DNA of 34,094 bases from Sphingomonas azotifigens NBRC 15497 (GTDB taxonomy: Bacteria; Pseudomonadota; Alphaproteobacteria; Sphingomonadales; Sphingomonadaceae). The notes below the pieces were generated by a model. The model made no database searches and was not told the origin of the DNA. It worked only from the letters and a program-made list of their open reading frames with translations. Positions 25,777 to 34,094 of this stretch are shown here, in pieces. Position 1 is the stretch's first letter. Each line of letters begins with the position of its first letter. The position numbers were made by a program, and so were the translations under genes. The stretch lies in NCBI RefSeq assembly GCF_002091475.1, contig NZ_BCTR01000064.1, positions 1 to 34,094 of the forward strand. The letters are read 5' to 3'.

Positions 25777-28700
25777 ATGTCAAACGCGCTTTTCATCGAT
25801 CCCGATATGTGGGCGGGCAGCCGTGCAGGCGCGCGCGCCGGACGGGGATTCCGTTTTCAGGACGCCGTTGGCGCGTTGCTCGCCGCGCGAATTTGGGCGG
25901 GCGAGATCGCATCAACCACCCTAATCCCCGAGGGACTGGACGATATCACGCTGCACGGCGGTGCGACGGAATTCCGGGTTCAGGTCAAATCCCGTCATGA
26001 TCCCCGCGGTCGGTTCACGACATCGGAACTGGCCGACATTATCGCCAAGGCCGCCAAAACCGCCGACGCTGACGCGCTCCGCTCAGGCAGCTGCCGTATC
26101 GTGGTCGTCCTCGAACGACCGCCAGAAGAGCTAGGGGCAAGTAACTGGGATGGTCGCGTGTCGGACACCCTCGATGACGTGTCGACGATCGAGCCTCATC
26201 TCCAGAACTTCCTGTTGACGAGCAATCTCACGCGCGACGCGCTGCTCGGTGCAACGTCGATTGTCGTCATGCCCGATCCGCTCGACGACTGCGTTACCCT
26301 CATCTCATCGCAACGCCCGATAGCCGACGCGGTCGCGCGCCTAATCGCGCACCGCCTGCGATTCCAGGTTGGAGACGATGCCGACCGCAACTACCGCGCC
26401 CCGTCGACCGCGCCCGCCACACTAGGCGCGGGTGACGTTGAGTCGATCGTGGCCGCGGTCCAGGCGCTCATCGCGCCGGGCACCATGTTTGCGGCGATCG
26501 CCCAGGGACTGTGCGAACCGGTTTCGTTTGCGCCGATCGCAACGCCATATTTCTACGAAGGCGTCGATGTCGCCCCCGGCCATGTCACCGCCGGGCTGGT
26601 GCTTGACCGCCCCGCGCTGATCAGCGAGGTCGCATCAGGCCTCCAGCGGCAGCGCCGCGCCCTGATTGCCGGGCCTTCGGGGAGCGGCAAATCCGCGGGT
26701 GCGTGGCTTCTTGCCTATCAGCAGCGACATGCGATCCGCTGGCATCGCGTCCGTCGCGCGAGCGCCGACGAGGTTCATTTGCTCGTGCAGCTGACGCGCG
26801 CGCTTGAGGCTTCGCCCGAACGGCCGGTCGGTTTCGTGCTCGACGATATCGGGCGTGACCTGAATGGCGTGTGGGACGCGCTGGCGGCCGAATTGCGCAA
26901 CGAACCCGGGGTCGTTCTGTTAGGCACGACACGCGAAGAGGATTTGTTCCTGGTTGGCAATCTTGCCTCGACCGCGGTGATTCGCCCGGAGCTCGATGCC
27001 GAGCTTGCCGAGCGCATCTGGCAGGCGTTGCGGGCCGAGCGAGACGTCACCTTCCTGCACTGGCGCGAGCCGTTCGAACTGAGCCAGGGATTGCTCCTCG
27101 AATACAGCCATCTTCTCACCAGCGGTCAGCGCCTGCAGGACATGCTCGACGCCCAGGTGCGCCGCCGGCTGGCGGAAGCCCGTGACGATGAGCTGGCGAT
27201 CCTGCAGGCGGTCGTCCCCGCAGCACGGTTCGGTGGAGCGATCGACGCCGAGCGGCTGCGCGCGCGGTTGGCCCTTAGCGCGCCCGATTTCACCCGTGCG
27301 CTCGCGCGGCTTGTCGACGAACATGCGATCCGCGAGGGGGGCGATGGATCGCTCGGCGGCTTGCACCAGATCCGCTCAGAAGGCCTTCACGCCGCGCTGA
27401 AGGCGCAGCTTCCTCGTTCGCGCGACGCCGAACTCGCCGAACTCGCCGACGTCCTTCGGCCAAGTGATTTCGCGCGGATCATTCCGCCGCTGCTGCGGGA
27501 CGATCCGGCCGGCGATGATCTCCTTCTCGACGCGCTCACGATCCGCGCAGCGACGCTCAGCCCGGCGCAGCTCGCGACGGTGTTTCACGGCCTGGGTCTG
27601 GCGGTCTGTGATCGCGTCGCAGAGGCGTGGATGAATATCTATGGCGAGACGCAGCTTGAGGAGCGGCAGGCGATGTTCGTCTTCACCCTCGCGCTCAGCG
27701 GGGCGACGTTCGATATTCCGCAATTTGCTGAGCTCAATGCCGTGATTGGGCGGATCGGCGAAGTGACCCAGCGCGATTTGCGGACGGCGTTGATCGAGCG
27801 GCTACCGGCGTCGCCAGCGATTTTCGATTGCGCGCTCGAGGAATATCATGATCTGGCCGCGTCGCTCGTGCCGATCCCGTTTACGACGCAAGCGCCGACC
27901 TTCGATACCCTGCCCGCTGGCGACTGGGCCGACGTCGCGCTCGAGGAAGCGCTCGCCGTAGCGCGCACGGTCAGAGAGTTCGGGGCCGATCGCGGTCAGA
28001 GCATCGTCGATTTGTTCGGCGGCACGCCGCACCTGCTTAGCCGCATCCACCACGAGATCGCGTGGGCCACCCAGCCAGCGATCACGGTGGAAGACGGTGA
28101 GCAGGTCGTCACCTCCAATCTACGTTATGTCGGCGAGCCCGCCCAGGGAAATGCCAACGACATCGTCGTCGAGCATTGCGAGCGGCTGATCGCGGCGGTC
28201 CCCACTGCCGAGATCGCCGCATCGACCATGCTCGGCTGGGACGGACAGCCGGCGGGGTTTGCCGGCTTTCCGCTAGCGGTTAAACGGATGCCGCGAGACA
28301 ACCTGCCGCCGCCGATCCGCGTCGCATGGAACCGCGCGATTCTGCGCGCCATCCAGCGCCGGGTGGGATCGGGGACGGAGAGCGCGCGCGCCAACGCGCT
28401 TGCCAGCGCCATCACCGAGCTGGCCGAATTCCTCGCCGATGCTGCGGAGTGCTATGTTCGCGGCACCGTGATCGATCCACTGCTCGAGCAGAAGCTCGCT
28501 ATCAGGAGCCTGCTCAACTCGTACATCAACGTGCCCTCGGTAGACACGAACACACCGAGCGTGCGCGACGGGGGCGAGCTGGCCTTTGCCGACAAAGCCC
28601 ACGACTTCGTGACCGAGGTGACGAAGCTCGCGCGTGACTTGCTCGGGACAGTCGAGCGACCCATGCCGGCATCGATCGAGGCCGCAAAACTCCGAGGCCA

Positions 28701-29721
28701 GGCGCAAGCGCTGCTCGACGCCGACAGCTGGCGATGGCTCGATGCCCCACCCCAGGCGGCGCTTGAGACCCTCACGGCGACGCTCCACGATCTCGACGCC
28801 GTATTGGGGAATGCGCACGCGCATCCTGATCTATTCCGCCGCGCGCGGCTCCTGGCCAACCGCACCAGCCGGAACCGCCGGGCACGCATCCGGATGGCTG
28901 CCGATGCGCGCAGCCGGGCCAAACAAACCGCCGAGGAGGTCGCCGACCAGATCCGCGCCGCGCTGGCCGACAGCAAGCTCGACACAGAGGTCGTGACGCG
29001 CCCGATGGACGACGATGCCGCACCATACTGGCCCCGCGTCGATTATGCGGTGCTGATCGCGGTCGACAATCTGATCGAGTTCATGTCGGTCCATGAAGAG
29101 TTCACACGGATCGTCCAGCAGACACCCGATTTGAGCAACGTCACGGTCGTGCCGGCGCGCAACGGGCTGATCGTTGGCGCGCTGGCCGGTCTCATCTATC
29201 AGCGATTCCTGCCCATGCTGGATTTCGCTGCCAAATGGGCGGGGCATTTGCCGCTGCCGCTCCTGGAGGAGCGCACGGCAGCGGCGCTCGCGGAAGTGAT
29301 GAGCGTGATTACCCAGTTCTCATCGGTGCTTGCCAATCTCGACCGGAGCCCAAACGATGAAGAACTCGCCTTTGCACAGACGCTGATGGACGATCTTCGG
29401 GGCAAGATGGCGACACTGACGGCGCTGCGCGACGCCAAGGATGACGCCGATATTGGTGCCGCGTGCGCGCTCATCCTCGAGATCATGGATCGGTTGCAGC
29501 GAGAACTCAATGGCGAACCATCGGAGGGAATTGCCGCCGAGATCGCGCGGATGGCTAATGGCGAGCAGACCGAGCTGACGACACGCTTCATCCTTTTCCG
29601 AATCGGCCTGCTCGAATTTGATATCGCCGCGGCGACCGGGCAGCCGATGCCCGATCTCGTCGCGGCGATCAAGGCGCTGCAGCAGGCGGGAGAGCCCGAA
29701 AGCAGCGCGTCCGTTTCATGA
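25777..29721 (+). CDS. Nuclease-STAND NTPase, first gene of paired system
   Basis: A 1314-residue protein. The N-terminal nuclease domain (about 15-200) resembles Cap4/DUF4297-type PD-(D/E)xK enzymes: GFRFQ at 24-28, Glu52/Asp55/Asp56 in PEGLDDITL and the Gln69-x-Lys71 pair in FRVQVKSR. A STAND-type P-loop NTPase follows (about 270-600): Walker A GPSGSGKS at 299-306, Walker B Asp356-Asp357 in GFVLDDIGRD, a sensor-like TTREED with Arg386, and a winged-helix segment ending LHQIRSEGLHAAL. The remaining ~700 residues are predicted helical and unrecognised; they would be the sensing part. The start is the ATG at 25777, preferred over an in-frame TTG at 25741. It overlaps the next gene by ATGA. An anti-phage or anti-plasmid role is inferred from the architecture. 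Confidence 0.8.
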   Translation: MSNALFIDPDMWAGSRAGARAGRGFRFQDAVGALLAARIWAGEIASTTLIPEGLDDITLHGGATEFRVQVKSRHDPRGRFTTSELADIIAKAAKTADADALRSGSCRIVVVLERPPEELGASNWDGRVSDTLDDVSTIEPHLQNFLLTSNLTRDALLGATSIVVMPDPLDDCVTLISSQRPIADAVARLIAHRLRFQVGDDADRNYRAPSTAPATLGAGDVESIVAAVQALIAPGTMFAAIAQGLCEPVSFAPIATPYFYEGVDVAPGHVTAGLVLDRPALISEVASGLQRQRRALIAGPSGSGKSAGAWLLAYQQRHAIRWHRVRRASADEVHLLVQLTRALEASPERPVGFVLDDIGRDLNGVWDALAAELRNEPGVVLLGTTREEDLFLVGNLASTAVIRPELDAELAERIWQALRAERDVTFLHWREPFELSQGLLLEYSHLLTSGQRLQDMLDAQVRRRLAEARDDELAILQAVVPAARFGGAIDAERLRARLALSAPDFTRALARLVDEHAIREGGDGSLGGLHQIRSEGLHAALKAQLPRSRDAELAELADVLRPSDFARIIPPLLRDDPAGDDLLLDALTIRAATLSPAQLATVFHGLGLAVCDRVAEAWMNIYGETQLEERQAMFVFTLALSGATFDIPQFAELNAVIGRIGEVTQRDLRTALIERLPASPAIFDCALEEYHDLAASLVPIPFTTQAPTFDTLPAGDWADVALEEALAVARTVREFGADRGQSIVDLFGGTPHLLSRIHHEIAWATQPAITVEDGEQVVTSNLRYVGEPAQGNANDIVVEHCERLIAAVPTAEIAASTMLGWDGQPAGFAGFPLAVKRMPRDNLPPPIRVAWNRAILRAIQRRVGSGTESARANALASAITELAEFLADAAECYVRGTVIDPLLEQKLAIRSLLNSYINVPSVDTNTPSVRDGGELAFADKAHDFVTEVTKLARDLLGTVERPMPASIEAAKLRGQAQALLDADSWRWLDAPPQAALETLTATLHDLDAVLGNAHAHPDLFRRARLLANRTSRNRRARIRMAADARSRAKQTAEEVADQIRAALADSKLDTEVVTRPMDDDAAPYWPRVDYAVLIAVDNLIEFMSVHEEFTRIVQQTPDLSNVTVVPARNGLIVGALAGLIYQRFLPMLDFAAKWAGHLPLPLLEERTAAALAEVMSVITQFSSVLANLDRSPNDEELAFAQTLMDDLRGKMATLTALRDAKDDADIGAACALILEIMDRLQRELNGEPSEGIAAEIARMANGEQTELTTRFILFRIGLLEFDIAAATGQPMPDLVAAIKALQQAGEPESSASVS

Positions 29722-32700
29722 CAACGCTCGCCATACCCGACGAACAACAAGCGCGACAGGCAGTCGCCAGTCTTGGCGGCTATGTCTATCAGGCGGTGCG
29801 CGCCACCGATGCCTGGCTGCGCCTGCCGGCGGACGGCGTCCTGCTGCTCGAGGTTGCCGAGGACTTCGCCGTACTGGCGCGCGACACGCTAGAGATGAAT
29901 CAGGTCAAAGCCGTGGCCGGAGAAACCTTAACCCTGAGGACCGCCGGGGCGCGCAAGGCGATTGCCGCCCTGCTGCAGTTCGAATCCGCCAATCCCAATC
30001 TCGCGGTGCGGTTGAACTATCTGACGATCGCCGGCAGCGGCCATGAAGCCGGTGCCGCTCTTCCCGGCGGCGCCAAGGGCGTCGACTATTGGCGCGCGGT
30101 CGCACGCGGTGCCGATCCGGCACCGCTCAGAACGCTCCTTCTAGCAACGCAAACCGATGCCATCGTCCTCGAATTCGTCCGCAATGTGGACGACGAGCGC
30201 TTGCGGCAGCTCGCCGCCGGCATCCACTGGGTCACGCACGATCAACCGGCAGCGCTCGCCGAGGCGGCATTGCAGGCGCGGCTCGAGGTGCTGGCGACCG
30301 AACGCCACGGTCATGTCGATGATGGGCGGCGCGCACTGCCGTTTCTTGTCTGGCGGATGCTGGAGACCTCAATCGCCGAAAAACGGGAACTGACGCGCCA
30401 GGACTTCGAGGACGAATGGTCGGCAGCGACCACCACCACGATCAGTTTCGGGGTGATGCGCCAGATGACCGCGATGCTGGCGGGCGGGGCGTCAGGGGTG
30501 GCGCTGCCGCCCCTCGCCCCCGCGGCGCTGCCCGCCCGGCTCGCACCGCGCGAGGCGCTCGTCGATGAGCTTCGCGCCGTTCTTGCCGCGACGGGCGTGC
30601 TATGGCTCCACGGCAGCAGCGGCCTTGGCAAGTCGCTCCTCGCGCGCCTGATCAGTCGTGCATCCAACCGCGAATGGCACGTCGTGAAGCTTCGCGACTG
30701 CCCCGATGACGGGACGCGGCTGGCGCGGCTCAGCGCCGCGGCAGCGGCGATCCGTGCAGAGGATTTCGGCGGCATCATCCTTGACGATCTTGCGACGACG
30801 TCGAGCGAAAGCGTGCGTGACTGGATCGCGGCGATCGCTCGACAGATCGCCGACAGCCGTGACGGCGCCATCATCGTCACCGCCGATCGCGAACCGCCGC
30901 CATCGATCCGCGTCGCGTTCGAGCCGCTCACGATCGCCGCGCGCAGCGCTCCCTATCTCGAGCACGCGGACGTCGCGGCCATCGTGGATTTGGCCGGCGG
31001 CGATCCCAAACATTGGGCCGGCGTGATCCATCTCACCTGCGGGGCTGGCCACCCGGTCCTGGTCGACGCACGTGTCGCCGGTCTCGCCTCACGCAATTGG
31101 CCAGAGATCGAAATGACCGCTGGATTCGATGCCAGGGGCAGCCCACAGGAAGTGGTCGAGGTCCGCAAGGAGATTGCCCTGCGGCTTCTCCAAGGCCTCG
31201 CGGACGATGCGCATCTGTTACTGTTGCGTTTAACCGCTCTCGCGGGGCCGTTCGATCGCTTAATGATGGAGGCCGCGGCTGCGGTCGCGCCGCCCATCAG
31301 CCGGTCGGGCGCGCTGGTCGATTTTCTTGTGGGGCCGTGGATCGAAGAGGGCGCTGGGGATCGCTTCACCCCTTCCCCGTTGGTCGCCATGGCCGGCGTG
31401 ACCGGTTTGTCGGACGACGAGATCACTCGCGTTCGGCAAGCCGTCCTGACCAATCTCGTCGAGCGAAAGCAGATCAGCGCCGAACTGTTTTCGTCGATGA
31501 TCATCTTGGCGATGGTGCTGCGCGACGCAACTGCGTTCTTGAAAATCGCAAACGGCATCATAGGCTCGGGCAATCGACCGGCCCTCGCCCAGCATTGCAT
31601 GCCACTGCTGTTTCTCAAGCCGCCCGACGGCGTCCGCTTGGTGCCCGAACACCCGTTCGTCTCGATGAAGCTGCGAACCGCGCAGCTCATCGTTGCGGCC
31701 AATCTACCGCAATCGTCATCGCTAGAGCGGATCGATGCCGAAGCGGTGGCGGAGAATGCGACGCTGCCTAAGCCAGCGCGCGCGATGACCCGTTACACTC
31801 AGCTGATCGCGCTGCTGACGAGCGAGAAGCTTGAGGCAAGTCCCGCCTTCTGGCTGCCGCACCTCGTCGAATATCGGGCGCTCGTGGACTCGAAGACGGT
31901 GCCCGAGGAGCTGGCCGACACAATGGACAGCGCCGATCTCGGCGGGATTACGCTCGATCAGTTTGCGTTCGTCGTCCGCACCCGCGAGATCGACGATGTG
32001 ACGGGACTGGCGGCGCTGTTCGATGCGCTCGAGGCGATCGATCCCGTCTGGCGCCTCGATCTGCTCGGGGCCTCGACCCGCTTGCTCGGCGGCGCGCCGC
32101 TGTTCGTCCAGACGGCGTGGTCGACAGCAGCGATGAACGGCACGCTTGACGCCGCGGCTGCCGCCGGGACGTATGCCCAACTGACCGAGGCGGCCCAACG
32201 CTGGGGCGCGGAAGACGTCGCGATCGAATGCATACGCTCATGCGCCGTGATGCATGACGAATATCTTGGCAGAGGTGCGCGCGCGCTCGAGATTCTTGAT
32301 GAGGCCGATGCGCGCTATCCGGGCAACGAGCGGCTGGCGCGCAGCCGCGCCACCGTGCTCGCGACGCTCGGCCGGCACGACGAAGAGCGCGCCGTGCTAG
32401 CGCGGATCGCCGAGACGTATAGCGTGGACGAGCCGCTCGAGCGGTTCATGATGATCCGCATCGCGGCGATCAGCGCGGGAAAGATTGGAAAGTTCGACGA
32501 GGCTGGCCGGCTGTTTCGCGAGGCGGCCGATCTGGTCGGACCGGGAACGACGACGCTCCATCCGGCGATGGGCACTGCGCTCCTCGCCGACGCCGCGGCG
32601 ATGGACTTGGCCGATGGCCAGAATGAGCGTGCGCTGAACGCGTTGCGCGACGCGCTGCTCGCGCTCGAGGATCTGGGTGACGACGCGACCGAGGCGCAAC

Positions 32701-33671
32701 TCTATGTGCGCGAGGCGACCACGCAAGTAATCCAGTGGGGTGTTGCGCGCACCGAACAGATCGACATTCCCATCGACCTCGCCAAAAGCCCCGGGCGGGC
32801 GTCGGAGTTAAAACCCAAGCTGGGAGAGGAAACGCTTCCCGACCGGCCGCGGACCTTCCCCTGGTATGCCCTCGTCCATCTCGAACTAAGACTCGGCATC
32901 GATGTCGGGGCGAGCGCTATCCTGCGCCGGCTCGAGGATAAATTGGGGACTGCGGTAGGTCTAGCCGCGACCGTCCGCTCCTCAGAGTTGCAGATCTGTC
33001 TCGACCGGCGCGATGTCGACCGGTTTCTCGCCATCCTGCCCGAATACGCAATGCTGTGCGAGGCGATGGGAGAGCAACGCGAGCAACCCGCCAAGATTCG
33101 CAACAGATTGCAGCCACTTGCATTCGGCGATCTGGCATCCTTGAGCCCGGTGGCGCTTGGGTTTGCCCGGACGTGGCTGACCGCGATGATGGGCGCGCTC
33201 GCGCTCGCCGGCGAGGAGCCGCGCGCCATCCAGCTTACTAGCACGATCGGCGGAGCGGGCGACGGGTTGCGCGCGGCAATGGAAAGCCCGCCCGGTCAGC
33301 CGATCGCCGGTGCCGATGTCGAGATGACCGGGCTGCTCGCTATCCGCTGGCTGCAGGCCGATAGCGTCCCCACCCCCGACCAACTGTACGCTGCCACGAT
33401 GTGGATCTTCGTCTGGCTCGCGCAGCTCGCGATGATTGCACCGATCGGCCCGGTCTGGGCACTTCTGGTCGACCAGTGGCTCCAGCTCATTCGTCTGCGC
33501 CGTATCACATTGGTCTCGCCGGCTCTAGTGGTCCCAAAGATCGAGCTCGCTTTGGAGTTGGCACCAAGTACGGAGGCAGTTGCGCATCTCCTACATGAGG
33601 CTGAACTCGGCGTTTCGACCCGATTACCGCCTGATTATCGGATGTTAGTGCACAGAGTCCTTGGCCGATGA
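29718..33671 (+). CDS. Nuclease-STAND NTPase, second gene of paired system
   Basis: A 1317-residue diverged counterpart of the preceding protein, starting at the ATG of an ATGA overlap. The N-terminal domain has GGYVYQ (20-25), Glu45/Glu48/Asp49 in LLEVAEDF and Gln62-x-Lys64 in MNQVKAV, the pattern of Cap4/DUF4297 nucleases. The P-loop NTPase has Walker A GSSGLGKS at 299-306, Walker B Asp356-Asp357 in GGIILDDLAT, a sensor-like TADRE with Arg391 and a GHP motif at 444-446 typical of STAND proteins. The C-terminal half has TPR-like helical pairs (about 840-970, for example RALEILDEADARYPGNERLA) and hydrophobic helices near 1225-1265. The two proteins probably work together; nuclease activation on sensing an invader is inferred. 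Confidence 0.8.
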   Translation: MTTLAIPDEQQARQAVASLGGYVYQAVRATDAWLRLPADGVLLLEVAEDFAVLARDTLEMNQVKAVAGETLTLRTAGARKAIAALLQFESANPNLAVRLNYLTIAGSGHEAGAALPGGAKGVDYWRAVARGADPAPLRTLLLATQTDAIVLEFVRNVDDERLRQLAAGIHWVTHDQPAALAEAALQARLEVLATERHGHVDDGRRALPFLVWRMLETSIAEKRELTRQDFEDEWSAATTTTISFGVMRQMTAMLAGGASGVALPPLAPAALPARLAPREALVDELRAVLAATGVLWLHGSSGLGKSLLARLISRASNREWHVVKLRDCPDDGTRLARLSAAAAAIRAEDFGGIILDDLATTSSESVRDWIAAIARQIADSRDGAIIVTADREPPPSIRVAFEPLTIAARSAPYLEHADVAAIVDLAGGDPKHWAGVIHLTCGAGHPVLVDARVAGLASRNWPEIEMTAGFDARGSPQEVVEVRKEIALRLLQGLADDAHLLLLRLTALAGPFDRLMMEAAAAVAPPISRSGALVDFLVGPWIEEGAGDRFTPSPLVAMAGVTGLSDDEITRVRQAVLTNLVERKQISAELFSSMIILAMVLRDATAFLKIANGIIGSGNRPALAQHCMPLLFLKPPDGVRLVPEHPFVSMKLRTAQLIVAANLPQSSSLERIDAEAVAENATLPKPARAMTRYTQLIALLTSEKLEASPAFWLPHLVEYRALVDSKTVPEELADTMDSADLGGITLDQFAFVVRTREIDDVTGLAALFDALEAIDPVWRLDLLGASTRLLGGAPLFVQTAWSTAAMNGTLDAAAAAGTYAQLTEAAQRWGAEDVAIECIRSCAVMHDEYLGRGARALEILDEADARYPGNERLARSRATVLATLGRHDEERAVLARIAETYSVDEPLERFMMIRIAAISAGKIGKFDEAGRLFREAADLVGPGTTTLHPAMGTALLADAAAMDLADGQNERALNALRDALLALEDLGDDATEAQLYVREATTQVIQWGVARTEQIDIPIDLAKSPGRASELKPKLGEETLPDRPRTFPWYALVHLELRLGIDVGASAILRRLEDKLGTAVGLAATVRSSELQICLDRRDVDRFLAILPEYAMLCEAMGEQREQPAKIRNRLQPLAFGDLASLSPVALGFARTWLTAMMGALALAGEEPRAIQLTSTIGGAGDGLRAAMESPPGQPIAGADVEMTGLLAIRWLQADSVPTPDQLYAATMWIFVWLAQLAMIAPIGPVWALLVDQWLQLIRLRRITLVSPALVVPKIELALELAPSTEAVAHLLHEAELGVSTRLPPDYRMLVHRVLGR

Positions 33672-33768
33672 TTTGCAGTCGCTGCTAGACGGCTTTCCGC
33701 TGAGCGAATGGCAGGTTCTGGCGGAAGCTGCCGTTCTACGCCCGATCGACGAACGACGTATGTTGGTC
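33661..33768 (+). pseudogene. Possible third gene of the operon, cut by an insertion sequence
   Basis: An open frame starting at a TTG that overlaps the preceding gene by 11 bases reads ADDLQSLLDGFPLSEWQVLA, then EAAVLRPIDERRMLV, a plausible protein start. After about 36 codons it enters sequence that looks like the end of an insertion sequence (GCCGTTGAAAAAGTCGCC), so the rest would be lost or displaced beyond the window. There is no ATG start or clear ribosome binding site, so it may also be chance. Confidence 0.3.
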
Positions 33769-34094
33769 GATGCCGTTGAAAAAGTCGCCTTTCCGGCGAA
33801 GCGGAGGGTGCGGATCGAAGCGGCCGAGCAGAATCGCCTGACCTCATCGCATCGCCATTTGTCTGGCGATGCTGATCTTGGCGAGCTTGCGCAGGTTCTG
33901 GGCGGCAGCGGCGAGGTGGAACTCATCCCGGGCACCATTGGGTCCGCGTAATCGCAGCTGGTCGAGCCGCATGATGCGCTTCAGGTGGGCAAACAGCATC
34001 TCGACCTTCTTGCGCTCGCGGCGTGAGGCGATCCATTCATCTTCCTGCGACAGGGCCCGCGCGAGATCGCGAGCGCCCTCGTGGATGGAGCGGG
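33769..34094 (-). mobile_element. Insertion sequence end (IS1182-like), partial
   Basis: The left boundary is placed near GATGCCGTTGAAAAAGTCGCC (about 33769-33789), which resembles the GTTGAAAAA-containing terminal repeats of such elements; the exact end cannot be fixed without the other copy. The element carries the transposase gene on the - strand and continues past the right edge of the window. It lies immediately after the defence-like operon. Confidence 0.5.
33844..34094 (-). CDS. Transposase, C-terminal part (IS1182-like DDE type), off right edge
   Basis: The - strand reads open from the window edge to a TGA at 33844-33846, about 83 codons. It contains RSIHEGARDLARALSQEDEW, SRRERKKVEMLFAHLKRIMR, LRLRGPNGARDEFHLAAAAQ and NLRKLAKI, the conserved end of DDE_Tnp-type transposases of the IS1182 or a related family: the catalytic Glu within RKKVEMLFAHLK, then the C-terminal helix. 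The N-terminal part and the other two catalytic aspartates lie outside the window. Confidence 0.85.
   Translation of the reverse strand, partial: RSIHEGARDLARALSQEDEWIASRRERKKVEMLFAHLKRIMRLDQLRLRGPNGARDEFHLAAAAQNLRKLAKISIARQMAMR

Noticed and set aside
25777..33671. CBASS, Lamassu or DUF4297-HerA system
   Set aside because: Cap4-like nuclease domains are present, but there is no CD-NTase cyclase, SMC-like protein or HerA-type helicase in or next to the operon.
33645..33938. A 97-codon - strand frame at the right end
   Set aside because: It overlaps the transposase gene on the same strand in another frame; Ser/Arg-rich shadow.

Overview
The window looks like DNA from a sphingomonad alphaproteobacterium (Sphingomonas, Sphingobium or Novosphingobium type). 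This is inferred from the high GC content, the codon usage and the particular conjugation module (AlpA, ArdC-like, TraC/TraD, Ti-type TraA, DUF6118 in that order). No rRNA, tRNA or CRISPR array was seen.

Region 1 (1-3137) is chromosomal-type accessory DNA. It holds the N-terminal part of an AraC-family regulator running off the left edge, a roughly 0.9 kb stretch without a convincing gene that contains a lower-GC patch with a perfect hairpin, and a divergent pair of a short-chain dehydrogenase and an AraC-family regulator.

Region 2 (3524-17129) is an envelope-response and efflux block, all on the + strand. A small secreted EF-hand protein, an OmpR-class response regulator and its histidine kinase come first. 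They are followed by a DUF4410-type lipoprotein, an RcnB-like periplasmic protein, a secreted protein of unknown function, and a complete four-gene RND pump (adaptor, two RND permeases, outer-membrane lipoprotein) of the MdtABC / MuxABC-OpmB type. The four pump genes are joined by three ATGA stop/start overlaps.

Region 3 (17327-25387) is a mobilisation/conjugation module. It has an AlpA-like regulator (-), a dense hairpin cluster, an ArdC-like antirestriction protein with an ATGA-coupled sigma-region-4-like small protein, a nucleotidyltransferase-HEPN fusion, an HNH endonuclease with a PUA/EVE-like front half, TraC and TraD (-), a candidate oriT, the TraA relaxase-helicase and a DUF6118 membrane protein. 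The oriT candidate matches the RSF1010/Ti nic consensus at 11 of 12 positions and has an adjacent perfect inverted repeat. Its polarity implies that the - strand is transferred toward lower coordinates. The ArdC, sigma-like, nucleotidyltransferase and HNH genes would then lie in the leading region, with the transferred strand as their template.

Region 4 (25777-33671) is the most unusual part: two adjacent genes with an ATGA overlap, encoding 1314- and 1317-residue proteins. Each has an N-terminal Cap4-like (DUF4297-like) PD-(D/E)xK nuclease domain, a central STAND-type P-loop NTPase and a long helical C-terminus. Walker A starts at residue 299 and the Walker B aspartate pair at residue 356 in both, although the sequences are otherwise very different. 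I read this as a paired-paralogue nuclease-STAND anti-invader system carried as cargo next to the conjugation module. I do not recognise the two-gene form as a named defence system. A short start of a possible third gene follows and appears to be cut by an insertion sequence whose transposase runs off the right edge.
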